Under the pieces are notes generated by a model. That model searched no databases and was not told the DNA's origin. It worked only from the letters and a program-made list of their open reading frames with translations. The position numbers and the translations under genes are program-made. A stretch of 64,000 nt of DNA from Morchella semilibera. Taxonomy: Eukaryota > Ascomycota > Pezizomycetes > Pezizales > Morchellaceae. The first letter of the stretch is position 1. Each line of letters begins with the position of its first letter. Positions 16,318-27,529 of the stretch are shown here, in pieces. Location: positions 514,201-578,200 of the forward strand of contig CM018608.1 of NCBI GenBank assembly GCA_009192285.1, given 5' to 3'.

Positions 16318-17668
16318 TTACAATCCTATTATTTTATCATAGACCTTTTCCCCTGCACGTTGGAAAAGAACTTCATCAACTGCCGCCTTACTTCTAAGAA
16401 TCCATTCATTGACTTCCTCTAAAGGCCCACTGTTGCCTTGCATGCTAGAAAGATGTTGTTGCAGCTGTTTTGTAAGCGGGAGGATCTGCCGGTCTGAAGT
16501 GACATCGTATGAGGATGCAGCAGCGGGAATCTTGGAGGATGAGAGGTTGATATCATTGATTCCGTCCTTTACGCCTACGTCAGTTTCGGCTACCTTCCGT
16601 AAGAGTGGATGCATCTAAATCATGAGTCATTAATATTAGCATTGGAAATGATCGAAGTGGTTGGAAAATCGAGTAGATGTCGCTTACCGATCGGGCTTTT
16701 TCCTTCCTGATTTTTTCTTGGGTTGCAGCGTTGTTCTTCAGATCTCTATAAGAAGCCTCATCTTCATCCATGAGTTTTTGTTCTCGCGCAATTTCTGCCT
16801 CAAGATCGGCAATCTGACGGAGCTCGGGCTCTAATATTGCTTCTAGATCTCGCTTAAAGGGGTTCAGTACTGTCCGAGTGAGAGCAAGTGAAGCAAAACA
16901 GGCCCAGAGCGTGGTAACTCACGTTCTTAGCAAGTAACTTTTCATAATTAAAAGTAACATCTTTCCCCATAGGCGGCACGGGTATTTTAGATAGAGCCGA
17001 TTTTAATCTGTGATGATCGGTCGGTCAGATAAACCACACACAAACATATTCAATCTTTTAGTATATATCTCATACTTCCTCACTGCTCCATCTAGAACCT
17101 TTTGTGCCTCGGTCCTCTTTTTCTCATTGCCAAAAGTCATAAGAACAGGCCTTTCAACCGCCTTCATAACTTCCAGAAATTCTTCTTTCGCTTTCTCCGA
17201 TAATGGCCCCCATTTACTTTCCACAACTTCCTGGGGAATATTGCGTACCCTTGGCGTTAACATAGGCATTTTCACATTGCGTTCGAGGCCTACAGAGGCA
17301 AGACATTAGATTTTAAACAGGCAGCAGATAACAGAAGCATACCATCATTCTCCCCCTCAATAGCTCCACCAGCTTTCCGTTTGCTTCCCGTCTTCATTAT
17401 AGGCTCTTCGGGGCCTTGACCAGATTTCCCTACCACCTTTCGGGCCCGTTTCTGCGCCGCTTTTGAGCTTTCACCGCTTATTGGGTCCGCATGTTGGTAA
17501 GAGAATGAAGCTACCGCTGACTTTGCAGGCGGTTGTTTATGTATTCTTCTAGCATTTTGCTGTGACTTTGAGCTCGTCTGTGGTTTATTTCGTGCAGTCG
17601 CCTAGTAATTACAGTGATTAAACTAATGATAAAATAAAATAAGTAGGGGATGAAAAGAAACTCACCAT
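16318..17668 (-). CDS. fta7: Inner kinetochore protein Fta7 / CENP-Q family
   Basis: CENP-Q (fission yeast Fta7) is a coiled-coil subunit of the COMA/CCAN inner kinetochore, partner of CENP-U. Exons: 17668-17666, 17601-17343, 17289-17076, 17007-16923, 16852-16688 and 16614-16318, giving 340 residues. The N-terminus is basic and disordered. The family core starts at QEVVESKWGPLSEKAKEEF, followed by VERPVLMTFGNEKKRTEAQ, VTFNYEKLLAKN and the long coiled coil around ILEPELRQIADLEAEIAREQ. The first coding exon is only the ATG, followed at once by a GTGAGT donor; exon 2 opens ATARNKPQTSS. Its promoter is shared with divergent MRP49 (373 bp). The assignment is by sequence pattern and is good but not certain. 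Confidence 0.82.
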
Positions 17669-18041
17669 GCTGCAGGTACTAACCGGGGAGACGCGTCGAG
17701 GCAACGACAAAGGAATCTTTAAGAAACTTGGGAGGACGTGATTGTTTTAACGCATGACATGGGGAGCACCGATACTGAAAGTAACCTACCACCAGTAGCG
17801 GTGGCTGGAGTCATGTGGCTTTCCCTCAACGAGGCTCAAAAACATCCCCACTAATGGTCCGTCACAATTCTTATAGACATCCTAATAGCAATATTGTACA
17901 TACTGTACCATTTACAACTATCAATAGGTACTTCTGTTGCCTTCGCCGCCTCGCTATACCCCCATTTCATCACTCTAACTTTCATTGCGCTCCTTTCCAC
18001 AAGAATTCAACACTCCGAATTTCAGCTTTCCCTTTCCCGCA
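17669..18041. promoter_or_regulatory. Divergent FTA7 / MRP49 promoter
   Basis: A 373 bp spacer separates divergent start codons, so it must hold both promoters and both leaders. No clear TATA box, CCAAT box or repeated motif was recognised. Confidence 0.4.
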
Positions 18042-18726
18042 ATGGTAGCCATCGCGATCCGTATGCAGTATCTCCGAGGGGTAATTTTTTGTACTTGTTG
18101 CTACAGATAGAGAATTTTACATTTGCTAACTTATGGAATCAGAGACTTGCCACAATTCGTTGCGGAAAGGGCGCTGCCATCATGGCCCCTGGTGTTAAAA
18201 AGCTAACTTTGGAGTTTCCGTTTAAAAATGCGAACGGAGCCATGGGACCACGGTGCATCCTCTTCCCCAAAGATCTTCGCTTTCGAAGGACGGCATCTAA
18301 TAGTAATTATTAGAAAGTTTTGGCAAAACTATATGCCAACTTTAAAATACCACAACCCAGGTGTCCAAATGGATGTTCACCGGTCCAAGGACCCGATTGC
18401 CCCATCAACGCTCACAATTGAATTCGGTATGCATCAACCCTCAGAGAAATGACACAAAGCTAAAGCGCATCCTTACGTATACAGATGGCGACCGAAAGGA
18501 GGTTCTTGATTTACAGCACAAAGATAAAACCGACATCTGCACTACCCTACTGGAACTCACAAAGGCTACCCCAGTCCCGACATCTGAAGAAGACGCTGCG
18601 GTCCTTCGAGAGTATGAACAGTTGAAGAAGCGTGATGTACAAAGAGAGAAGAATAGGGAATCCAGAATAGCAGCGCAGAGGGAGGCAAAACGAACGGGTG
18701 CAGGAAAATCACCGCTGATGTCATGA
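18042..18726 (+). CDS. MRP49: Mitochondrial large-subunit ribosomal protein Mrp49 (mL61-like)
   Basis: This is a mitoribosome component with the L51/S25/CI-B8 thioredoxin-like domain. Exons 18042-18080, 18143-18252, 18314-18426 and 18485-18726 give 167 residues. Landmarks are TIRCGKGAAIMAPGVKKL, GAMGPRKFWQNYMPTLKYHN, PSTLTIEFDGDRKEVLDL and the basic C-terminus KRTGAGKSP. The third intron (18427-18484) is required to join TIEF to DGDRKEV in phase. The neighbouring alternative, a small-subunit protein of the same domain class, is less likely from the KFWQNY motif. It is convergent with GET2; their stop codons are 117 bp apart, so 3' UTRs probably overlap. Confidence 0.85.
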
Positions 18727-18843
18727 TCTCTAAATCCGCATAGATATTTTACTAGTATTACTCATTTCATCAACCTCCGTCCAACAGTAATCCATTTTGT
18801 TAGGCAGGGCGCCGCTGCAAAGAAAGTGAAAGAGAAAATAAAG

Positions 18844-19971
18844 TTAGGTATTCCACCACGAGAAGATTCCAAGACAGAAAAGAAGGACGCCTGCGTCAGC
18901 AATGATATTTGTCCAAATAACACTGTAGCGGGCTATAGTCGTCATATATGTTCCGAGTGGAGGTGGTAAGAATCCACCAATTGTGCTAAGCAATGAACCT
19001 GGAGGAGGACGGCCCTAATGTGGAGAACCAGGGTTAGGAAATGCACGAGGTCTGTTTAAGCAGAGCAATCCATACCTTCTCTAAGAAGAACCTAGAAGAT
19101 TGAAGAACAAGTTCCATTGTTGTGAAATACCAAAATAGCTTCTATAAATCCAATCAGTATTTTATGCTCAAAACGTGTGTGAAGGAACGGTCGTCGTCAG
19201 TACCGGTTTCTCGTCCATGTCAAAATTCGCTGATTCTGCCCGTTGTAACGCGCTTCCCGAAAAACTCCAACCTGTAGCCTTTACGGCCCACAACCCTAGA
19301 AGGAGAGCGCACAACGAATGCAAAATTCTCCACCAACTTCCCCAATCATTTTTCTGTTGCTGTGGGGGCATTCCCATGGCACCCATCATACCTTCCATAC
19401 CTGGAGGTATTTGCATCCCCGGGCTACCCATACCTGGCATACCACCACCGCCAGCCATCATTTGTTGCAGCATCGCCATCATTGGATCCTCTTCTCCAGA
19501 GCTTCCCATACCCATGCCTGGTGATGGGCCCCGATTCATGCTCATAAGCATCTGCCGCAGGTCTGCATCAGAGGGTTGGTCAGAGCCACGATTTGGCATC
19601 GGCGAATTAATCATATTTGCGAAAATATTCTCGGTTTGAAGGCGATCCTGTTGGCGGGCTTTGGGTTCGTAATGGTGGGCGGAGATGTCAATCTCCGGGG
19701 GGTCTGGAGTAGGGTCATCCCGAGCTGGCGCCGGTTCTGGTGCGGGGGTTTCACCTACGCCAGAGACGTTAACAAAAGGAAAAGACTATAGCAACATAGG
19801 CACATTTTGTTTGCGATTACCTTCCTGGCGAAATGTTTGTCCTTGCGTTGATGTGATACGGTTCAATCGTGCGCCAGCACTAGATTTGACTTTCGCCTGG
19901 CGACGCTCACGGCGTATCCGGGCCTGTTCAGCTGGACTTAAAGGTGTCGGGGGTACTTTGTAATCCATCAT
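18844..19971 (-). CDS. GET2: GET complex membrane subunit Get2
   Basis: Get2, with Get1, is the ER receptor that takes tail-anchored proteins from Get3. Exons 19971-19821, 19754-19204, 19141-19076 and 19014-18844 give 312 residues. The cytosolic N-terminus has the Get3-binding basic motif ARIRRERRQAK. A disordered Pro/Met/Gly-rich linker follows, then three predicted membrane helices: ILHSLCALLLGLWAV, LFWYFTTMELVLQS and IIADAGVLLFCLGIFSWW. Without the second intron (19203-19142) the frame would stop after one helix; splicing restores the family's three-helix C-terminus (RFFLEKGRPPPGSLL). The promoter faces PRP39 across 1.5 kb. Confidence 0.9.
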
Positions 19972-21456
19972 TGTGTATATGTGTGATTTGCGGATGCTGC
20001 AGCAAATATCGTATGTATGTGGTGTTTAAACTTTTTCTTATGGTCGACGTGGCGGGAGAGCAGCAATAGAGCTACCAATAGCTGCCGGGTAAGGGTAATG
20101 GTTTTCTTTACTATTAGTGTTTGTCAACGTTCAAAAGTGAGATGTCAACCACTTAAGTAATTAACTCTTTGGGGGAATAAGCTCGAATCTCTGAAGAGGG
20201 TAGAATATGGTTTGCACTGTAATAACTTAAATGCTATTGTCGGTTGCAGTCTTAGATCATGTTAGGACACAGTTTTATCAAGAGATTGTAATCTAATCAG
20301 ACAAATCTAATCAGATTCTTAAACCTCTTGGCACTACATGATCCCTAACAGGCATTAGACCTAACGTAAGGTATGTAAGTACATGTACTTGGGGTGAAAT
20401 TAAGTATTGTCCCAACCGCGCTGGCAACCATGCTATAGACAATACTTAATTTCACAAGTACTTACCCACTCTACTGTATGTACCTACATGATGTACCTAC
20501 ATCTACACCATATAGTGTTTTGGTCTGTATGCGCGGAACCAATCCTGCACTGACAGCAATTTGGCACATCTTTGTATGGATACTTGTATCAATCTGAGCG
20601 AGTGACCACTTGTGAGTACACACGTAGGTACATGTATGTACATACTTACTTAATATGTGCAATATACTCAATGTGTGTACCTGCGTCAGTGATGTACCTC
20701 CTCCTCCTCCTCCTCCATGTAGCTACATGTATCCGTCCCTGCTTGGCCTTCTGGGTCTCGGGGGAGTATGTGAAATAGTGTGAAACAGGGACCACTGATC
20801 CACCAACATTTCCCTCCTAAGGTGTAATCTTGACTAGAAGATAATTCTTTGTTGCTAACAAAAACAAGGGGGCCTAATAGATAATGGTGGTTATCAGACA
20901 TAAGACATGCCAACTTATCCCGATGGACTCCAGTTTTACTCGAACCGGGGGGCAGAGGAACCTAATATAAACATATAGTATCATAGTAATCATCATTATA
21001 GATACATGTAGAAGTATCAATCCATGCAAGTATTGTAGCTAAGTATTGCGGGGTGAAAGGAACTGATCGCTCTTAAGAGAGTGCCAAGAGATTAGGGTGT
21101 AACAGAACCAACCAGCTCAACTTAGACCCTGAGCCCTATATCCAGCGCGCTTCAAAATTACTTTGACCACTGGATAGGCCAGCCCCTTCTTTTCGCGTCA
21201 ACTAACCCTCGCCCATCGCTGCGCATCTCTTTAGAGAATCATCGAGAACACAACAACATCTCTACCTTCGTCTGTCGTCAGTAATCGCCACCCTTGTTGG
21301 ACCAAAGTACTCTTTCAACCACTATCCTTCCACGAATTCTTCAAGACATACGGATATCCTCAGCGAACTTAGTTGCCTATCGCTTCCTAGGCGCGCTGAG
21401 TCTCATCATCCCAGAGTGATCTTCAACAATACGAAATACATCACCGCTAAGATAAG
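19972..21456. other. Intergenic between GET2 and PRP39, with hairpin and palindromes
   Basis: This 1.5 kb divergent spacer contains four TACATGTA palindromes (20380, 20629, 20724, 21003), a (CTC)n tract at 20698-20716 and a long imperfect hairpin at 20375-20465. A pyrimidine-rich leader precedes PRP39. No coding frame was supported. Confidence 0.55.
20375..20465. repeat. Inverted-repeat hairpin element
   Basis: Two 18 bp arms, GTGAAATTAAGTATTGTC at 20394-20411 and its exact complement at 20438-20455, flank a 26 bp loop. Outer 8 bp arms GTAAGTAC (20375-20382) and GTACTTAC (20458-20465) extend the pairing past an 11 bp bulge that includes part of a TACATGTA palindrome. It could be a remnant of a foldback or miniature inverted-repeat element. 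No flanking target duplication was confirmed. Confidence 0.7.
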
Positions 21457-24241
21457 ATGTCTGATTACATGGCTTCTACGACCTGTGCCGACGATATGAA
21501 GCCTGAATTTGCCGAATATGAGAAGGCAAACCGCGCCGCCATGGAAGATCCCGACGATTTTGATGCTTGGGAAAAACTTGTGCGCGCGGCTGAGCATCTT
21601 GAAGGTGGTCTGAACAGAAACAGTTCGCCTCAGGCGATTTCCGCAACGAGAAGCGTATTCGATCGATTTCTAGCGAGGTTCCCACTGCTTTTTGGATACT
21701 GGAAAAAGTATGCGGATTTGGAGTTTACCATTGCAGGGACCGAGGCTGCTGAGATGGTACGTACCTACACCAGTAGCATACTGTTGTTGATCAAGAGTCG
21801 CTGATTTTTATAACCCCAGGTCTATGAAAGAGGTGTCGCTAGCATTACCAACTCAGTCGACCTTTGGACAAATTACTGCGGCTTTAAGGTTGAAACGAGC
21901 CACGATCCGGATGTCATCAGAGAGTAAGTTGGGATTGTTATGTTCCGCAAAGAGCATGATTAGGATTTGCTGTTTCCATTTTATTTATCCTTTCCCTCGC
22001 CCCTCCTGCCTTAACCTCAGATGCCGGCCGATTCGAGCCGCATGCACATATTGAGGGCCTATCGGTGAGCTGTTGCAAAACTAGCCACCTTCTCTTGACT
22101 TGAGATCTCACACATAAATTCCCAGACAATCGCGTTTCTTCCTTCATGTTTGCATTTTGCGTCTCGGTGGTTAGAATGAAGAGATGGACATCAAAGAACT
22201 ACTGATATTTGCCGTATTTGCTCATCCTGTCCTTCTTCCTTCGCTACTTCCTCCCCCTTGGCTCCACCAATACATAGCTAACGTCTTTATTGCAGACTTT
22301 TTGAACGTGGTGCAAATAGCGTTGGTTTGGACTTTTTGGCCCATCCCTTCTGGGATAAATATATCGAATTCGAAGAGCGCCTTGAGTGCGAAGACAAAAT
22401 CGTTGCTATTCTCGATCGTGTTATTCACATTCCCATGCATCAATATGCCCGTTACTTTGAGCGTTTCAGGCAACTTGCACAGGGCCGTCCCTTGGAGGAG
22501 CTTCTTCCCTCGGATACTTTAGCTCAGTTTAGACAGGAAGTCATTGCAGAACCTCCAGCAGCTGTCCAGGCTGGGCAACAGCAGATGAAGATTGAGAGGG
22601 GAGAGTTGGAAATAGAAAGGGAGATTAGGGTTAGAATTGACAATTTCCATCTGGAAATTTTCTCAAGAACTCAAACAGAGACAACTAAAAGGTGGACATA
22701 CGAATCAGAAATTAAGCGCCCATATTTCCATGTCAATGAGCTGGACGAACCTCAGTTAGTCAACTGGCGAAAATACTTGGACTTTGAAGAAGTTGAGGGA
22801 GATTTTACCAGAATCCAGTTCTTATATGAGCGCTGTCTGGTGACCTGCGCCTTTTATGACGAATTTTGGTACCGATATGCCAGGTGGATGTCTGCCCAAG
22901 AGGGAAAGGAGGAGGAGGTTAGGAACATCTATCAAAGGGCTAGCATGACATTTGTTCCTATCACGTAAGTGTACCCATTCCTCTTATAGGCACCGCCCAT
23001 ATGCTAACACCCGTAGACGAACTGGCATTCGCCTTCAGTACGCCCACTTCGAAGAGTCTCAGGGAAGAGTTGACATGGCCAGGGCTATCCACGAAGCTGT
23101 TCTCGAACAACGTAAGTTATGCATATGTGTTCTATGACCATCCATTGACATTGGTGTTAGTTCCCGGCCACATTGAGACAATCATCTCGTGGGCCAATCT
23201 CGAACGTAGACAAGGCGGCCTGGATGCCGCGATTGCTATCTACAGGGCCCAGATCGAGAGTGATAAGTGTGATATTTATGCCAAGGGTGCTCTTACCGCC
23301 GAGTGGGCTCGTCTTTTATGGAAGGTCAAGGGCAATGTTGAGGAAGCTCGTCAAGTGTACCAGAAGAACCACCACTGGTACCTTGATAGCCGGTACTTCT
23401 GGATCAATTACCTGCAGTTCGAGATGGAACAGCCAACCAGTGCCGAAATGGAGGCAGAGAATGCCGCTAGGATCAGGCAGGTTGTTGATGACATTCGCAA
23501 GAAGAGCCATCTTCCGCCAATGACTATTCGCGATCTGACTCATTTCTATATGGTTTATCTTCTTGAGCGTGGTGGAAAGGACGCTGCGAAGGAGTATCTA
23601 TTGTTGGATCGTGAGGTCAATGGGCAAGTACTGATTTCTCTATCATCCCCTTAATATTCATTCCACTGCGGTATCTTCCCCTCCTCCCCTCACATTCCAG
23701 GTTTTGTCTTTACAGCCCGTTGCGACGGCCCCTTTAAACACGTCAAAGTAAATCAGCAAAGGCCAAATATTTTAGCCGACCCCCACCCACCTTTAGGCTT
23801 GTAATCTATCTAATCCTACGACTCCTAACCCTCCCCTCCCTCCATTTTCTTGTTTTCGTTTTCTAAACCCTCCCTGAACTTACCTATTTACCCCGCGATA
23901 CTTTTATTAGTATGCCTACCAGTTCCACCGCTCCAATCCCCCGTAAAACCGAAGGCTTTTAGCTAACCTCCAGTTATTGAAGACCATTTTCCGTGCAATC
24001 CGTAAACAAAGCCAAGCTAGCTGAAGATGGCAAAGAGTCCACAACTGATAGGCGCCTAATGATGGAGAACGGCCATCCGGGTGTTGAGATTGACGAGGCT
24101 GCTATCGTAAGGGGAGAGAACCCTTACACAAAATATTTCCAGCAACAGGGTGAACAGCCGGTTGCAGCCAGTAGTCAGGTGAGTTCAAACACTTTTGGTG
24201 GCATTGAGGTTGATGCTTCACGGAGGTTGGGTTTTTGTTGA
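21457..24241 (+). CDS. PRP39: U1 snRNP protein Prp39 (HAT repeats)
   Basis: Prp39 is a HAT-repeat scaffold of U1 snRNP that acts at 5' splice-site recognition. Exons 21457-21756, 21820-21923, 22296-22964, 23017-23111, 23161-23623 and 23983-24241 give 629 residues, near the yeast length. HAT repeats are visible throughout: FDAWEKLVRAAE, FGYWKKYADLE, DLWTNYCGFK, PFWDKYIEFEERL, LVNWRKYLDFEE, EFWYRYARWM and RYFWINYLQFEM. Two introns are far longer than the local norm: 372 bp (21924-22295), with a possible internal exon, and 359 bp (23624-23982), which has a GC donor (GCAAGT). The last exon may splice again at a GTGAGT donor (24181) to an acceptor at 24277, ending VSVK at 24292 instead of GFC at 24241. 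Confidence 0.92.
22021..22064 (+). other. Candidate poison exon inside PRP39 intron 2
   Basis: Within the 372 bp intron a 44 bp segment is bounded by a good acceptor (pyrimidine tract, TTAAC, CTCAG ending at 22020) and a good donor (GTGAGC from 22065). Its length is not a multiple of three. If included in phase after residue 134 it reads to an in-frame TGA within the exon, so the product would be truncated. This is only a sequence prediction. Confidence 0.4.
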
Positions 24242-24292
24242 CCTTTGGACTGGGGCTTAGCAACCCACCCCCATTAGGTATCAGTAAAATAG

Positions 24293-25225
24293 TCCAACAT
24301 AAACGTAATCCTTCGTACTTCTGAGTAACATATACGTTACTTTTTTTCGGAATATCTTCACACTCTATCCTTCTATTTAGTCATTTTTCTTTGAAAAAGG
24401 GATTAACTAGGTTCAACCCCCACCCCCCCCCCCTCTCCGTTCTTATTATCATATGTGTGTGTTTTCCGTTTCTCCCTTAGCTGGTAGGAGATGGCTGTGG
24501 TGTAAAAACGAAATGGAATTCATGGAGATTGTTATCCCATTTTGTACTAGTATCATTATGTTTCTGCTGCTTTCTATTGTTGTAGTTATACTCTTTACCT
24601 TTGCCTGCTTGGGAAGAAAGGCAATGGATCATGGGGGATATTAGGCACTGAAATAATATTTAAAAAAAAAAAGTGAGCTTTTGAATAGCCCAGATTTGAG
24701 CGCGTTTGCCTCGCACTGTACCGGGGCTCGTAGTTGGCATCTATCTTCTAGTATCAATATCTCATGGGAAATTTATCATTTGTATAAGTGCGCGCTTTTG
24801 CGATGAGTAGATTCGAAGCCCATCACCATTAATCACTCGCTCGTTCAAGTTAGGCGAAAGAAGGGGGGTTGAATTGGTGAGAAACTGTTCTTATTAAGGA
24901 ATTAGCATTATATAGCGTGAAAACCCGGCGACTGCTGCACATTGTTGGTTAACCGGATGGCCACCCGGAGTGCTAGGCATTTTACGTGAGTGAAAACCCA
25001 TGTCCCAACATAGGTATTGTTACGAAAGCGGAAAGGTGGCACTTAAACTATTCCACTAGTCCCATACCCTACTCAGTAGTAAATTCATCCCTTTCCTTTA
25101 CTCTTTGATGATAGAATACATAATAAGCTGCTTGAGTCTACAGTGAAAATGAAAATTCTGAGTATCCTCTTCTGAATACTTCAATTTTTTCGTCCGGTAT
25201 ATTCATATCCCACCCCCCGTTTTTT
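24293..25225. other. Intergenic between convergent PRP39 and SWP1
   Basis: This is the shared 3' region of two convergent genes, AT-rich with short homopolymer runs. A short open frame at 24453-24644 contains a hydrophobic stretch but has no splice or family support. No RNA gene was identified. Confidence 0.5.
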
Positions 25226-26363
25226 TTAACGTTGGCCCCTCTCCCTTCGAGCTCTGACCTCCCTCAATGCTCTGCTCCCACTAAAAAGTGCAATTGGCGC
25301 GACAATAAGCGAAGCCCCAAGTGTCTGAAAGAGGTTCCACTTAGTGTAGTAAAGAAAAAATATTCCTTCAAGCGCCAGCAAGGATCCGAAGAACAACGGA
25401 TGAGAGACTGGTGCTGCTCCAAGAGCTTTTGGAAAGTGCGAAAAGTTTGCACCAAGAATTGGGAACCACTAGTGATGGATGTTAGTTTTCGCGAGCTTTT
25501 CCCCAAAACTAGTGGATAACATACAACTGCAAAAAGCCCCAAAAGTGAGACGATAACGCTTAACAAGAAAACCAAAGTGATGATCTTGGGGGGGTTCTGG
25601 GGATCCACTCTGAAGATGTGGCTGATCTCCTTCTTAGCTTTGTAAACAATGGCACCCTCCCCGAGATCTTTCAATTTCTGTTTTTCGAGAAGGCTAAGGG
25701 CTGCTGCATCAAGAGCAGGTATAACATTTCCGATAGGTACGATAGAGCCTGGGGTAGAGCCGAAGGAGCCCAATGCAATCGAGAGCGAGAGCTTAGGCGA
25801 AGCGAGAAGGTGTGCAGGAAGATCTTTATGGGTCTATTTGATGAGAGATGGAATCAGCAAGGAAGAAGCTCATTTGGGGGAGGGGGTTGCTCGCACCAAT
25901 TCTACTTTAGCTTTTCCTGATTCTCCTTTGATGGATAATGGGTAGAAGGTCTCGAGGCCAGTAGACTCCTCCGCGACGAGAAGAAATGCCTGGTGAGGAC
26001 GGGCTGCCTTGCTACCTTCCTTCAGTGAAAACGTAAGTCTAAGGGTTTCTCGGGGTGCCAAAGCAAGCGGTTCCGCGATTGGTCTCGTCGCGGAGAAGCT
26101 ATAGTTGTCAGCTTTTTGCAATTGTAAACAGGAATAAGCGCACAATTGCGAGACTTGAGAAATTGAAGAGCTCTAGAAAAAGAGATATATCTAAGGGGTT
26201 TCCTAAATGAAAAAAGAGAGAAAAGGCTAAAGAATTCTTACCTCTGTGACCCTTCAGTGACACCTTTACCGGAAACGGTAGCTTTACCATCCTCAAATGT
26301 CCAGGTTCCAGCAGCGGCTGCCAATGTTGAAAGCGATAAGACGAAAATTGTCCGAAGAGACAT
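25226..26363 (-). CDS. SWP1: Oligosaccharyltransferase subunit Swp1 / ribophorin II
   Basis: Swp1 is a subunit of the ER oligosaccharyltransferase, which N-glycosylates nascent proteins. Exons 26363-26242, 26098-25897, 25833-25525 and 25468-25226 give 291 residues. A signal peptide (MSLRTIFVLSLSTLAAAAG) opens the protein. Luminal landmarks are LRLTFSLKEGSKAARPHQAF, TGLETFYPLSIKG and LGSFGSTPGSIV; the membrane-proximal IFRVDPQNPPKIITLVF is highly typical. Three membrane helices follow (VIVSLLGLFAVW, FFGSLLALEGIFFLYY and LIVAPIALFSG). The 143 bp first intron has several in-phase acceptors; the last one (TATAG before 26098) gives the best family alignment. The short C-terminus after the last helix is basic. 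Confidence 0.9.
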
Positions 26364-27037
26364 GTCAGTGAAAGTTACTGAGCGCATTATAGTTGAAAAA
26401 TGAGTCCGCGAATTTATGTTGGATTTGGGTCCTTGCCTTCAGCCCTTTGAGTTCAAATAAGACCTCCAAAGGAAACGTGGTGTTGGGCAAGGTGTACCTT
26501 GGTTTACGCGGCTGTAACGGCCAGTGTTACCCGGCTTTGTTATGCTGCCACTCGTCGCAGTCCACCCTAGAGTAGCACTATTAGCATTAAAATCAGATTC
26601 ACGATACTACACCAATTTCAAGTTATAAATAGATCTAGGAAGCTATTTACCACTCTAGCTGACCCTGGCTACTATAGTTCATAACCAGTACTGTAGAACC
26701 TCAGGAACAACGAATCGAATTGGGCTGGAATGCCACTTACCTATTAGTCAAAACGACCAAAAGTTACGCTCTGTCGGATTGAAATATTCCAGTCCAGCGG
26801 TATTCGTAGTATGTTGACCACCCCACGATACAATATGAGAACCTATTCGATTTTGACCACTGGAGGGATCGGGTGTATTTAGACTGCATATATCAACCAC
26901 CTAATAAGGCTCTATATTTGAGGCCAACGAAGCTGTGATGGCCTGGGCTCTAATTAAAATCATCTAGATACTAAAAAATAAGATAAGAATTCCTATTGTA
27001 GAGCTCAAGTTGGCGGCTCTATTCTACAAATATCAGC
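26364..27037. other. Divergent spacer between SWP1 and an orphan gene
   Basis: A 674 bp AT-rich spacer with no recognised motif or coding frame. It presumably contains the SWP1 promoter and, if the orphan is real, its promoter too. Confidence 0.4.
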
Positions 27038-27529
27038 ATGGATACTGGATCCAACAAAGGCCACCTAAAATCGAGTACTAGTCCCCCACCCGAAAGTGAT
27101 TGGGAAGATATTATCGAACCCGGCTCGCCCTTGTTGGCCAAAAAACAATACAGGCTACCCCGACACAGACTTCTGTCCTATACCTGCTGCCTTGGTAAAC
27201 AAAGGCGTGGAGTACACCCATATTTCTGCAACCCTATAGTCTCGAAAGTTTCCACCGAAGAGGATCTACAAACCCTTAGGAACACAGTATTTAACTCAAT
27301 TCCATTATATCCGGGTCATATCATCAGTCTCAACACCGAAAACCATCTTATGGAGGTCATTCCTGGGAACCCAGATAATCTGACACTAGCTCCATCCGCC
27401 TCTCCCAAAACAGCAGAACAATCCAGAGGGTTCGTGAAGAAGGTCTCATTTAATGAACGGAAGGTCATTTTTAGCTATGTTTGTATACCTCCACCGTACT
27501 CATGGCGACACCCCCTGTTGACACCATAA
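27038..27529 (+). CDS. Orphan single-exon protein, 163 residues
   Basis: I do not recognise it. The open frame begins MDTGSNKGHLKSSTSPPPES and has mixed polar and aromatic composition, no signal peptide and no membrane helix. Two features suggest a real protein: balanced amino-acid use over the whole length, and a short linear motif FVKKVSFNE near the C-terminus that fits the RVxF docking pattern for protein phosphatase 1 (K-V-S-F). A GT donor soon after that motif could lead to more exons downstream, but no convincing continuation was found up to 28715. It could also be a chance open frame. Confidence 0.35.
   Translation: MDTGSNKGHLKSSTSPPPESDWEDIIEPGSPLLAKKQYRLPRHRLLSYTCCLGKQRRGVHPYFCNPIVSKVSTEEDLQTLRNTVFNSIPLYPGHIISLNTENHLMEVIPGNPDNLTLAPSASPKTAEQSRGFVKKVSFNERKVIFSYVCIPPPYSWRHPLLTP

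Noticed and set aside
24453-24644. Short open frame with a hydrophobic stretch after PRP39
   Set aside because: It lies in the shared 3' region of two convergent genes, with no homology or splice support.
26108-26296. Open frame across SWP1 intron 1
   Set aside because: It is intron and shifted exon sequence; the spliced SWP1 model explains the region.
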